A stretch of DNA of 64,000 nucleotides from an uncultured Polaribacter sp. (GCA_943846595.1 OX044355.1:1453501-1517500); one strand, 5' to 3'. Counted from the stretch's first letter, positions 44,262 through 52,499 are shown. The notes: generated by a model from the sequence alone, not told the origin. Numbers and translations: made by a program.

Positions 44262-44704
44262 ATTAAAAATTTACTATTAATTCGAGTTATTTCATCACGT
44301 TTTTATCAACTAACGCTCAAGATTCTATAGATTGCAAAGAGACGATACAGGCAGGTTCAAAATTTTCCTTTGTTTCAGACGATAGGTATTTTGGCGGCCA
44401 AGTTAATGCGATGGTATTATACCGTTTCACAAATCCACCTCAGGCTGACGTTCGTGGAGGGTTAGGATTTTGTGTTAGAAAATTTGATGCTCGAATTAGC
44501 ATCGCTGCTCGCTAGTTCTTAACTGAATCTTGGATTGCATACGGCGAGCATAACCGATTATCCACAGCTATAGATGGTGCAGGTTCTGGAGTTGGTTACA
44601 AAGTAATCATTTGCAATTGTGTAGAATTTAATCCAATGCCAAGCGATCGTATAGCATCTGAAGAACTTGACCTTACAATGGGTTTTCCAATTCGATTTCA
44701 ATAA
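44262..44704 (+). pseudogene. Decayed gene for a secreted protein
   Basis: A single reading frame can be followed from about 44300 to the TAA at 44702-44704, interrupted by a TAG at 44513-44515. It reads FLSTNAQDSIDCKETIQAGS, later FGGQVNAMVLYRFTNPP, and after the stop FLTESWIAYGEHNRLSTAID ending MGFPIRFQ. The signal peptide lies in another frame (IKNLLLI) and lacks an ATG, so there is also a frameshift and a lost start. The remains suggest an exported protein of about 145 residues with a possible beta-barrel or jelly-roll character. Family not recognised. Codon use is more GC-rich than the flanking island DNA. 44088-44261 shows nothing else. Confidence 0.72.
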
Positions 44705-44829
44705 TCAGTTTTAAATTATGGTAAGCTTCACAGAAATGTGAGCCTTTCTTATTGGGATTCGCCTAAGTTAATTGCATTTAACAACTAATTTAGCTAAATT
44801 TGATATATTAACTAAAACATATGTAACAA

Positions 44830-45321
44830 ATGAAAAAAATAGTAGGCATATTTGCCTTGGTCGTTGTGTTGTATTCTTGCAATCAAACAACAGAAGTAAT
44901 TGAAAACAAGCAAGCTGGCGAATGGGTTTCATCGGGTGCTAAATATTCAATGGGAGACGATGCCAACGTCGCCACTGTAAAAGCTTTTATAGAAGGGTAT
45001 GAAAAGATGAATGTTGAAACCATCTTTAATCTTTCTCAAGATTCTGTAAGAGTATTTTTACACAATCTAGAAACACCCATGTATATGAACAGAACATTGC
45101 TCACTCAAATGTTTTCGAATTTCGACTCCATTCAAGCGACCCCAGTTTATTTTTTACCCTACCAAGTAGCAGGATGGGACCAAAGTATCGTACAAGTGGT
45201 TTCTAAAGAAAAACGATTTCTAAAAGACGGAACCATAGAAAATGTGCGTTTGTTAGAAAAATTTATAATTGACAAAGACGGAAAGGTGTCAACAATTCGC
45301 CAATTCGATGCTGCTTGGTAA
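44830..45321 (+). CDS. NTF2-like (SnoaL-type) lipoprotein
   Basis: A 163-residue lipoprotein (VVVLYSCNQT, lipidated Cys17). The mature part has the look of an NTF2/SnoaL cone fold: a helix ANVATVKAFIEGYEKMNVET, then strands around DSVRVFLHNLETPMYMNR, and a paired end IENVRLLEKFIIDKDGKVS followed by TIRQFDAAW. It probably binds a small molecule or is a structural envelope protein. It is the last gene before the right copy of the 32-bp repeat. Confidence 0.8.
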   Translation: MKKIVGIFALVVVLYSCNQTTEVIENKQAGEWVSSGAKYSMGDDANVATVKAFIEGYEKMNVETIFNLSQDSVRVFLHNLETPMYMNRTLLTQMFSNFDSIQATPVYFLPYQVAGWDQSIVQVVSKEKRFLKDGTIENVRLLEKFIIDKDGKVSTIRQFDAAW

Positions 45322-45342
45322 ACTTTTTACTCGTGTAGTCCT

Positions 45343-45377
45343 AAAAAACCTTACTAGAAATAGTAAGGTTTTTTGTT
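45343..45377 (+). terminator. Terminator and right copy of the 32-bp direct repeat
   Basis: Stem AAAAAACCTTACT/AGTAAGGTTTTTT with loop AGAAAT. Positions 45346-45377 match 41198-41229 at 31 of 32 bases. It ends the NTF2-like gene. As right copy of the repeat it may mark the right boundary of the segment inserted next to tRNA-Arg. Confidence 0.8.
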
Positions 45378-45772
45378 TTCTGTTCATAATTCAACCCACT
45401 TATTCCTCTAAAACGACCACTTATTCTTTATAAGCCCCATTTATTTATTGATACTTTTTTAAAGTGTAAATGACTTAATTATCATTTATTTTTATTGAGT
45501 ATTTACGATCCAATAATACAAAGCTATCGCTACAAATAATGTTGTGAATTAATTTTAAATTGTATTTCATGTGTTGCAATAATTAACGTCGCAGTTCCTG
45601 AAAGTTGTGAATTGATTTTAAATTGTTTTTCAACACACCTTTTTTGAGAAAAGAGCCAAGTAGAGCTCATTAATCCTCTTACGCAGGTTTTTAAACTGTT
45701 TTTCCGTTTTTAATGAATTGAAAAATGAAGGTCAGGTATAATTAATCTATCCTGTCTTTTTGAAAAATTAAT
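45378..45772. other. Intergenic gap with CRISPR-like repeats and a weak integrase-end match
   Basis: No gene is visible in these 395 bases. They hold the 29-bp repeat pair listed separately. They also hold CCTCTTACGCAGGTT at 45675-45689, which matches relic B's equivalent segment at 13 of 15 bases and reads TCVRGL on the minus strand, so it may be a very worn fifth integrase end. The YdeP-type gene converges from the right without a clear terminator. Confidence 0.4.
45541..45632. repeat. Two 29-bp direct repeats resembling the start of a type II-C CRISPR repeat
   Basis: Copies at 45541-45569 and 45604-45632 share 27 of 29 bases, begin GTTGTGAATT and contain TTTTAAATTGT. The period is 63 bases. 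The opening decamer is the one typical of flavobacterial type II-C CRISPR repeats, but the usual closing AACAAC-like end is missing and sequences after the 29 bases differ. No cas gene is in the window. GTGTTG at 45571-45576 can pair with CAACAC near 45631. A degenerate array remnant is one reading, an RNA structure another. Confidence 0.45.
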
Positions 45773-48076
45773 TTATAAATTGGCAGTCTCTTTCGCTATT
45801 GAGATGACAACTGTTTTAGAAGTAGGTGTATTGCTAATGTCAGCTTTGCTTTTAATAGGAACCAATACGTTTGTTTCAGGAAAATAGGTAGCAGTGCATT
45901 GCCTTGGAATATCGTAAGGAACTATCAAAAAGCCCAAAGCATGCCTTTCCTCACCATTAAAATGACTGGTTAAATTTACCTTATCTAATTTTTGAAGCCC
46001 ATGCTGTTCCATGTCATCAGGATTCATAAAAATAATTCTACGCTCATTTAAAACTCCTCGATACCGATCATTTAAGCCGTATATCGTTGTGTTGTATTGG
46101 TCATGAGTGCGGATGGTCATCATTAAAAATTGATGATCTTTCAATGGTATAGCTGAGGGTTTATTGTTGCTAAAATTTGCTTTTCTTGAAGCTGTTGGTG
46201 TAAAGTCATTCTCCCGTGCGTTGTTGGGTAAGGCAAATCCGCCCGGAATGCGAACTCGTTGGTTGTAATTTTGAAAACCTGGAATTGTCGCTTCAATTTT
46301 CTCTCTGATGAAATCATAGTTACCAACCATTCCCGACCAATCTGTTGTTGTGTTTTGGAGTGTTGCCTTCGCTAGTCCAGCTACGATTGCTGGTTCACTT
46401 AACAATTGGTTGGAGTGCGGCATTAAATGTCCCTTTGATTGATGCACCACTCCCATGGAATTTTCTACCGTAATAAATTGTTCTCCCGAACTTTGAAAGT
46501 CTTTTTCAGAACGTCCCAAACAAGGGAGGATCAACGCTTTTTTTCCGTGAATTAAATGACTTCGATTCAATTTTGTTGATATTTGAACAGTCAGGCTGCA
46601 TTGCTGGATTGCTTTGGCAGTAAACTCAGTATCGGGAGTAGCAGAAATAAAATTGCCGCCCATTCCTATAAATACCTTTGCTTTTTTCTGATCCATGGCC
46701 TCAATGGCTGAAACAACATCATAACCATGTTTCTTGGGAGCGCTGAATGAAAATACCCTTTCTAGATTCTTTAAAAAAGCTTCTTTTGGTTTTTCCCAAA
46801 TACCCATGGTACGATCTCCTTGAACATTAGAATGTCCACGAACAGGACAGGTACCAGCTCCTTTTTTTCCAATACTTCCTTTTAATAATAACAAGTTCAC
46901 AATTTCTCGAATATTGTCTACAGAATTTTTGTGTTGTGTCAAACCCATAGCCCAACAAACAATAATACGTTCATTTTGAATGATGAGTGTGGTTGCTTTT
47001 TCTATAGAAGAGAGAGATAAACCCGTTTGAGGTAATAATTCTTCAATCGTGTAGCTATCTAAATCTTCTAAAAAAGCGTCAAATCCTGCAGTTTTTTCTT
47101 GGATGAATTGATGATTAAAAACACTGTTCGGTTTTTCATTTTCTTTCGATTTCATCAATTTTAAAATAATCTTTAACAATGCAACATCACCATTTATTTT
47201 TACTTGTAGAAATAAATCCGTTAAATTCTGTCCCTTTCCCATCCATTTTAAAGGGTTTTGTGGGTCTTTGTAATTGCGTAAGCCAACTTCTGGAAGGGGG
47301 TTTATCGAAATTATTTTTCCCCCATTCTTTTTCGTTTGACTCAAAGCTGTTAGCATTCTAGGATGATTTGTTCCTGGGTTTTGCCCCATAACAATTACCA
47401 AATCTGCATGACTAAAATCATCCAATGTAACCGATCCTTTTCCAATTCCTAATGTTTCAGAAAGTGCAACGCCACTGGACTCATGACACATATTAGAACA
47501 ATCTGGTAAGTTGTTTGTTCCAAATTCTCTTACAAAAAGCTGGTATAAAAAAGCTGCCTCATTGCTTGTTCTTCCCGAAGTATAAAAAATAGCTTCGTGA
47601 GGAGATTTTAATTCGTTTAATGTTTTGCCTATGATATTAAAAGCGGCATCCCAAGAAATTTCTTCATAGTGATTTTTTCCTTCTGGCAAATACATGGGAT
47701 GTGTAATCCTTCCACTTTTTCCAATTTCATAATCAGACATTACCGAGAGCTCTTGCACTGAATGTGTGGCAAAAAATAGGGGAGAAACCTTGTTTTTTGT
47801 CGCTTCTTCCGCAACGGCTTTTGCACCATTTTCACAATACTCTGCTAAAAAAGCACGTTTGGCATCTGGATCTGGCCATGCACATCCAGGACAATCAAAG
47901 CCATTTTTTTGATTTAAATTTTTTAATAAAACAATTCCTTTAACCAGTCCAACCTCTTTTTTAATGTGCGACATTGCCGATGTAATTGCTTTTACACCCA
48001 CAGCGGAGGTGGGGATTTCTGCCAATTGAATTCCCGTTAACTTCGTTGGTGGTTGTGCTTGAATTTTTTTTTCCAT
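45773..48076 (-). CDS. FdhF/YdeP-family molybdopterin oxidoreductase
   Basis: A 767-residue bis-molybdopterin guanine dinucleotide enzyme of the YdeP group. The N-terminal FDCPGCAWPDPD has only a CxxC (Cys62, Cys65) instead of the four-cysteine iron-sulfur site of classical formate dehydrogenases. The cofactor and active-site segment is LPDCSNMCHESSG, followed by VIVMGQNPGTNHPRMLTAL. The C-terminal domain has DQYNTTIYGLNDRYRGV. There is no twin-arginine signal, so it is cytosolic. The function of YdeP is not settled (acid-stress association in E. coli). fdhD is nine bases upstream on the same strand, in keeping with a sulfurated Mo cofactor. Confidence 0.92.
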   Translation of the reverse strand: MEKKIQAQPPTKLTGIQLAEIPTSAVGVKAITSAMSHIKKEVGLVKGIVLLKNLNQKNGFDCPGCAWPDPDAKRAFLAEYCENGAKAVAEEATKNKVSPLFFATHSVQELSVMSDYEIGKSGRITHPMYLPEGKNHYEEISWDAAFNIIGKTLNELKSPHEAIFYTSGRTSNEAAFLYQLFVREFGTNNLPDCSNMCHESSGVALSETLGIGKGSVTLDDFSHADLVIVMGQNPGTNHPRMLTALSQTKKNGGKIISINPLPEVGLRNYKDPQNPLKWMGKGQNLTDLFLQVKINGDVALLKIILKLMKSKENEKPNSVFNHQFIQEKTAGFDAFLEDLDSYTIEELLPQTGLSLSSIEKATTLIIQNERIIVCWAMGLTQHKNSVDNIREIVNLLLLKGSIGKKGAGTCPVRGHSNVQGDRTMGIWEKPKEAFLKNLERVFSFSAPKKHGYDVVSAIEAMDQKKAKVFIGMGGNFISATPDTEFTAKAIQQCSLTVQISTKLNRSHLIHGKKALILPCLGRSEKDFQSSGEQFITVENSMGVVHQSKGHLMPHSNQLLSEPAIVAGLAKATLQNTTTDWSGMVGNYDFIREKIEATIPGFQNYNQRVRIPGGFALPNNARENDFTPTASRKANFSNNKPSAIPLKDHQFLMMTIRTHDQYNTTIYGLNDRYRGVLNERRIIFMNPDDMEQHGLQKLDKVNLTSHFNGEERHALGFLIVPYDIPRQCTATYFPETNVLVPIKSKADISNTPTSKTVVISIAKETANL

Positions 48077-48085
48077 CCGTTGCTT

Positions 48086-48877
48086 TTATTTTAAATAGTT
48101 GGGATTGGCATAAATCGTCATTTTTTTAGCTCTCGTAAAGCCAATCAAACAAATACCAAACTCTTTAGAGAAATCTACAGCCAAGGACGAACACGCTGAA
48201 ACCGCTACAATGATTGGTATTTTTGCGATAAAAGCTTTGGATACAATTTCATACGAAACACGTCCACTAACTAGCATAAAAGTAGCTTCGTTCAATTGCT
48301 TTTTGAGCAATAACTCACCAATAACTTTATCAACAGCATTGTGTCTTCCAATATCTTCTTGAATGCTCAACAAGGTATTATTTGCATTAAATAGCGCTGC
48401 AGCATGACTGCCCCCAGATATTTTAAACGTTTTTTGATGTGATTGCATTGTGCTAAACATTTTTTGAATATTTGTAGCTGTCATTGCATTTTTAAGGTTT
48501 ATGGAATCACCAAAAACGGCAAGGTCTTTTAATTCTTGTTTGCCACAAATCCCACAAGAAGAAACCGATAACAAGGTTCGTTTATTCAAATATCCTTTTC
48601 CCAATGCTTCTTTAGCTATGGTAATGTTTACTATGGTTTCACCGCTTTTTTTTACCTCAATTACTTCAAAATGAAAAATAGCTGCTTGCTTATAGATATC
48701 TTCTGCAAACAGCAATCCTCTCACCAATTCAAGATCATTGTCGGGTGTTCTCATGACCACCGTATAAGGTTTGTTATTAATATTTATTTGAAGGGGTGCT
48801 TCAATAACCAAGGCATCCTCTGTTTTGAGTTGTGTTTTTGGAAGTATTTTTATCCCCTGGTAATTAAGTGTTTGCAT
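48086..48877 (-). CDS. fdhD: Formate dehydrogenase accessory sulfurtransferase FdhD
   Basis: Transfers sulfur from a cysteine desulfurase to the molybdenum cofactor before insertion into formate dehydrogenase-like enzymes. The sulfur-relay cysteines are in SVSSCGICGKQELKD. The FDDT/GGSHAAALF region (FKISGGSHAAALFNANNTLL) and EDIGRHNAVDKVIGEL are typical, as is LVSGRVSYEIVSKA. 263 residues. It directly precedes the YdeP-type gene in the same transcript, so that enzyme is its presumed client. Confidence 0.95.
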   Translation of the reverse strand: MQTLNYQGIKILPKTQLKTEDALVIEAPLQININNKPYTVVMRTPDNDLELVRGLLFAEDIYKQAAIFHFEVIEVKKSGETIVNITIAKEALGKGYLNKRTLLSVSSCGICGKQELKDLAVFGDSINLKNAMTATNIQKMFSTMQSHQKTFKISGGSHAAALFNANNTLLSIQEDIGRHNAVDKVIGELLLKKQLNEATFMLVSGRVSYEIVSKAFIAKIPIIVAVSACSSLAVDFSKEFGICLIGFTRAKKMTIYANPNYLK

Positions 48878-48957
48878 TTGAATAATTTTGTTTCCTTACA
48901 AACTTACTAAAAATGTCCTTGAATAATTACACGAAAGGTCTTGAAAGTTCTTTCAAT

Positions 48958-50133
48958 TTAAACTTTCCTGCAAAAAAGCACTATTTGCTTGTTATCCAAG
49001 TTGGTTGTAAAGAATATAAACACTTGTCCACCCTCTTTTATTTTAGTTTCTTTCCGAATTTGAGCAACACTTTTTGGGAAATTTCGAATTGTAATATTTG
49101 CTTTTTCTTGGCCAATGAATTTCTTTATTTTCTTTTTGTCGTAGGGCATTGATTGGGTGATGATAAATTGCCTGCCAGGAAAATCCATTAATTGGTCTGA
49201 AGTATACAAATGCGAATGTTGATGAAGTTTAAAGACCTTCAATTGATGACTGATTTCATGAAATCCTCCAGATTTTAAGATGGCTGCATTGGGCTCATAG
49301 AGATAAGTAAGGGGAGGCGAGTAGGTTGACTTTGCTGCTGATTGATGGTTAAATTCAATTTGTTGAAGGGAATTTTTTTGATAATTAATGGCTTCGACCC
49401 TGATAGTATTCGGCGGATTCTTTTCCAATAAAAAAAGCAGTTCTTTCACTTCATTATTGAAAGCTATTATCTGAACTTTTACAACGCTTTTTAATTCTTT
49501 GATGGTGTTGCTAATGTCTAATATTGGTGATGTTTTTATAAGTATTTGTGTTGCTTTTGTAAAAAGAAATTCAATTTTTGGAGGGATGTACGGCAAACAA
49601 TCTTTCAATAAAAAAACTTTTCCTTTTGCGTCATGCCTTCTCGATGGGTCAATAAAAACACAATCAAATTTTTGAGAAGTTTTCTTTAAAAATTGTAAGC
49701 CGTCACCTGCAAAGGTTTCAATATTATCAATATTTAATTGCTTAAAATTATGGGCAACAATTTCAGAAAGTTGATCGTTAATTTCACAATGTACTACTTT
49801 CTTAAACTGTTTAGAAAAGGCATGTGCATCAATTCCAAAACCTCCAGTAATGTCGATTACAGAATCGCCAGAAATTAATGATAATTTATGTGCAGCAGCA
49901 ACTTCAGAAGACGTTTGTTCGATGCTTATTTTTGTAGGATAATAAATGCTTTCTGTTGAAAACCAAGTAGGTAATTTTTTCTCTGATTTTTGTTTCGCAA
50001 TAATTTGATTTGCTAATTCTTGCACAGAAACCTTTTCGAAAGGACTCCCTTTTAAGATCAGTTTTGTGATTTCAGTTTTTAAATTTGCTGAAATATATTC
50101 TTGAACTTCGGAATGTAAAATGGCTAAATTCAA
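48958..50133 (-). CDS. Class I SAM-dependent methyltransferase with THUMP-like (PG_1098-type) C-terminus
   Basis: A 391-residue cytosolic protein. An N-terminal helical region is followed by a Rossmann methyltransferase domain with the SAM motif VIDITGGFGIDAHAFSK, VHCEINDQL, and the motif IV-like CVFIDPSRRH. From about residue 260 it matches the ferredoxin-like and THUMP-like domains of Porphyromonas PG_1098-type proteins (YLYEPNAAILKSGGFHE, QFIITQSMPYDKKKIKKF). The Bacteroidota family has no proven substrate, but the THUMP-like end points to RNA. It ends six bases before the previous gene region and is followed by fdhD. Confidence 0.85.
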   Translation of the reverse strand: MNLAILHSEVQEYISANLKTEITKLILKGSPFEKVSVQELANQIIAKQKSEKKLPTWFSTESIYYPTKISIEQTSSEVAAAHKLSLISGDSVIDITGGFGIDAHAFSKQFKKVVHCEINDQLSEIVAHNFKQLNIDNIETFAGDGLQFLKKTSQKFDCVFIDPSRRHDAKGKVFLLKDCLPYIPPKIEFLFTKATQILIKTSPILDISNTIKELKSVVKVQIIAFNNEVKELLFLLEKNPPNTIRVEAINYQKNSLQQIEFNHQSAAKSTYSPPLTYLYEPNAAILKSGGFHEISHQLKVFKLHQHSHLYTSDQLMDFPGRQFIITQSMPYDKKKIKKFIGQEKANITIRNFPKSVAQIRKETKIKEGGQVFIFFTTNLDNKQIVLFCRKV

Positions 50134-50139
50134 AGAAAA

Positions 50140-51222
50140 TTAGAGATCTTTGGTTAATGTCTTTACAATTTTGTTTTCGGAAAGAAACTCTTTTAAAATT
50201 ACTTTCAATGCTGTATAAAGTGGGACCGCAGTAATCATTCCTATAATTCCAAATAATAAGCCACCAATAATAATGATTAAGAAAATTTCTAATGGATGCG
50301 ATTTTGTTGTCTTTGAGAAAATAATTGGTTGACTTGCAAAATTATCAACGAGTTGTGCGATTAAATAACCAATCATCACATACGAAGTTGTTGGCAGAAT
50401 GACCGTTTGAAAATCTTGGCCAATATTACTAGTCATCGACAAAATAAACATAATGACAGCACCAATTAATGGTCCAACATAGGGAATTAAATTTAAAAGA
50501 GCACACAAGAAGGCAATGACAACCGCATTATTGATGTCAAAGATTAAAAGAATGATGGTATACAATATAAAGAGAATCGAAATTTGAAAAATCAATCCAA
50601 TAAAATATCGAGAGAGTAAGTTGTTGATTTTTTCTAAAGAATCAGTAAACCTACCTTTTGTTTTGTTTGGAACTAAAAGGAGGATGCCATTTTTTAGTAT
50701 TTTACGATCCTTCATCAAGAAGAATGAAATAAATAAAACTGAAAATAATCCCACACTAAAAGAGCCAACGGTTCCAACAATTGCGTTTAAGAAGTTAGGG
50801 ATTTCTTTAAATTGAGAAATCAAATCAATATTTTTTAATTCCGATAATACATCAATCCCCTTAGCGGAAAAATAAGCGTTAATTTGATTGAAAATACTTT
50901 GAATATTTTGCTGTAAGCCATCTATTTGTAAGAGCGATAAACTTTCACCTTGTTCAGTAATTAATGGGATAAACATTCCAATTAACCCAGAAACAAGGGT
51001 CAACATAAATAGCATAGTACTGATTACCGAAAGTGTGTTTGGGAACTTTAATCGCCGTCTTAAAAACAAAGTAATAGGTCCTGTAATTAACGATAATATT
51101 CCAGCAATAATCACATAAATAATGACGGATTGAATTTTATATAGAAAAAATAGAAAGCATGCAATTCCTACTAATATGCTCAGCGCTCTCAAGATGCCGT
51201 TGGAAATGATTTTTGTATTCAT
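50140..51222 (-). CDS. AI-2E family (PerM-like) transporter
   Basis: A 360-residue integral membrane protein with about eight helices in the PerM/AI-2E order: two near the N-terminus (ILVGIACFLFFLYKIQSVII), a long amphipathic region with MFIPLITEQGESL, then a cluster including FSVGLFSVLFISFFLMKDRK, LLNLIPYVGPLIGAVI and IIIIGGLLFGIIGMITAVPL. Relatives export signals or act as ion antiporters, so the substrate is open. The ORF extends upstream to 51327, but that part overlaps the next gene. I chose the ATG at 51222, which overlaps the upstream stop codon by one base (TAATG). Confidence 0.9.
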   Translation of the reverse strand: MNTKIISNGILRALSILVGIACFLFFLYKIQSVIIYVIIAGILSLITGPITLFLRRRLKFPNTLSVISTMLFMLTLVSGLIGMFIPLITEQGESLSLLQIDGLQQNIQSIFNQINAYFSAKGIDVLSELKNIDLISQFKEIPNFLNAIVGTVGSFSVGLFSVLFISFFLMKDRKILKNGILLLVPNKTKGRFTDSLEKINNLLSRYFIGLIFQISILFILYTIILLIFDINNAVVIAFLCALLNLIPYVGPLIGAVIMFILSMTSNIGQDFQTVILPTTSYVMIGYLIAQLVDNFASQPIIFSKTTKSHPLEIFLIIIIGGLLFGIIGMITAVPLYTALKVILKEFLSENKIVKTLTKDL

Positions 51223-52499
51223 TATATTGTTGCTTTTACTTCGCCCATACTTAATTTTCTTCCCCCACCAAAAGAATGACTCGTTGGTAAAAGTGTACCG
51301 CTTTCTGTGGTGATCCATTGGTCCCAAGTGGCAGGAGTTCCCTCCATTTTCATCGAAGGTACAAACATTTTATAACTTTTTGGAATGAAGTCTTCATCTA
51401 AAAGCCATAAATAAGCGTCACCTGGTGTTGTTCCACCAGAGGTGTATTTTACCAGCAAAGCGTCTTTACCGGCTTCCTTTTGAATACTTCGTATAATTCC
51501 CTTTTCAAACAGTTTGTGAGGAGCCACCAACCAAAAACTGTCATTGTTAAAAAGATTGGTTGCCTTTGTAATGAGCTGTTTATTTTTTGTTATAGATAAT
51601 TTATTATAATAGTAAATACTGCTTTTTTCTAAATTATTTGGGTGCAATACTACCCGAATACTATCCCATGAAACAGTAACAATATGCTGTGCTTTGTCCC
51701 ATTTATAAGTACGTCTTCCACCAAAACTCCATTCGATATGATTGGTTTTTTTATAATTGTCATGTTTGATCGCTTTCAGTATTTTATGGGCAATAGCATT
51801 TGCTTTTGGATTGTATGATTTTACATTTCCCATCGGCAGTTTCATCCCAAACAATGAAAGTGTGTGTGATGTGGGTAAAAGAATTCCAGATTCTGTAGTC
51901 TTTAGAGAGCTCCAAGAAGCCTCAATACCACCAATAGGAATTATTTGTGTCCACATTTTAAATGAAATTGGCAGTCCAGATTCCCCCAAAATCCATAAAT
52001 AAGAATCCCCTGGAGTCGTTCCTCCTGAAGTATAAGTTATGAGAAGAGCATCTTTCCCTTGATGTTTTACGATCCTTCTTTCTGTACCAGCATCAAAAAC
52101 CTTATAGGGAGCGACCAGCCAAAATGAATCGTTGTTGAAATAGGCTGTTGCCGTGGCAATTAACGCTGGATTGTCAACTTCTTGATTGTCGATGAAAACC
52201 CTACTTTTAGAAGGTGAAATTGTATTTAATTCTACCTTGTTTTTACCCCATGAAACGCGCACTTTATTCTGGTTTTTAAACCATTTGTAATGATGTTCAT
52301 TTCTGAAACTCCATTCTAATACCTCGGTGCTTTTATAGGCCTCAGAATTCATTGCTTGCAACATTTTTGTAGCCAAAGCATCTGCATCTTTTCCTTTTTT
52401 ACCTATGGGCAGTGCCTCGTTCTTAGAAACAAAGAAAATAACTCCCGTTAGTATTAATAACAGGAACAACACGCCAATAATTTTGAAAAATATTTTCAT
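51222..52499 (-). CDS. Membrane-anchored protein with an internal tandem duplication
   Basis: A 425-residue protein with one N-terminal hydrophobic anchor (IGVLFLLLILTGVIFFVS). The rest is two copies of about 190 residues. Copy 1 spans about 40-225 and copy 2 about 232-425. Equivalent blocks include TEVLEWSFRNEHHYKW and TNHIEWSFGGRRTYKW, YFNNDSFWLVAPYKVFDAG and LFNNDSFWLVAPHKLFEKG, YTSGGTTPGDSYLWIL and YTSGGTTPGDAYLWLL, and LLPTSHTLSLFGMKLPMG and LLPTSHSFGGGRKLSMG. Beta-rich, possibly LolA-like in overall type, but I recognise no family. It is coupled to the AI-2E permease by a one-base overlap. Confidence 0.8.
   Translation of the reverse strand: MKIFFKIIGVLFLLLILTGVIFFVSKNEALPIGKKGKDADALATKMLQAMNSEAYKSTEVLEWSFRNEHHYKWFKNQNKVRVSWGKNKVELNTISPSKSRVFIDNQEVDNPALIATATAYFNNDSFWLVAPYKVFDAGTERRIVKHQGKDALLITYTSGGTTPGDSYLWILGESGLPISFKMWTQIIPIGGIEASWSSLKTTESGILLPTSHTLSLFGMKLPMGNVKSYNPKANAIAHKILKAIKHDNYKKTNHIEWSFGGRRTYKWDKAQHIVTVSWDSIRVVLHPNNLEKSSIYYYNKLSITKNKQLITKATNLFNNDSFWLVAPHKLFEKGIIRSIQKEAGKDALLVKYTSGGTTPGDAYLWLLDEDFIPKSYKMFVPSMKMEGTPATWDQWITTESGTLLPTSHSFGGGRKLSMGEVKATI

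Noticed and set aside
44830-45321. NTF2-like lipoprotein as an immunity protein of a toxin system
   Set aside because: No toxin-like gene lies beside it, and NTF2-like lipoproteins are common in Bacteroidota.
45541-45632. A functional CRISPR array
   Set aside because: Only two partial repeats, 27 of 29 identical, no matching repeat ends and no cas genes in 64 kb.
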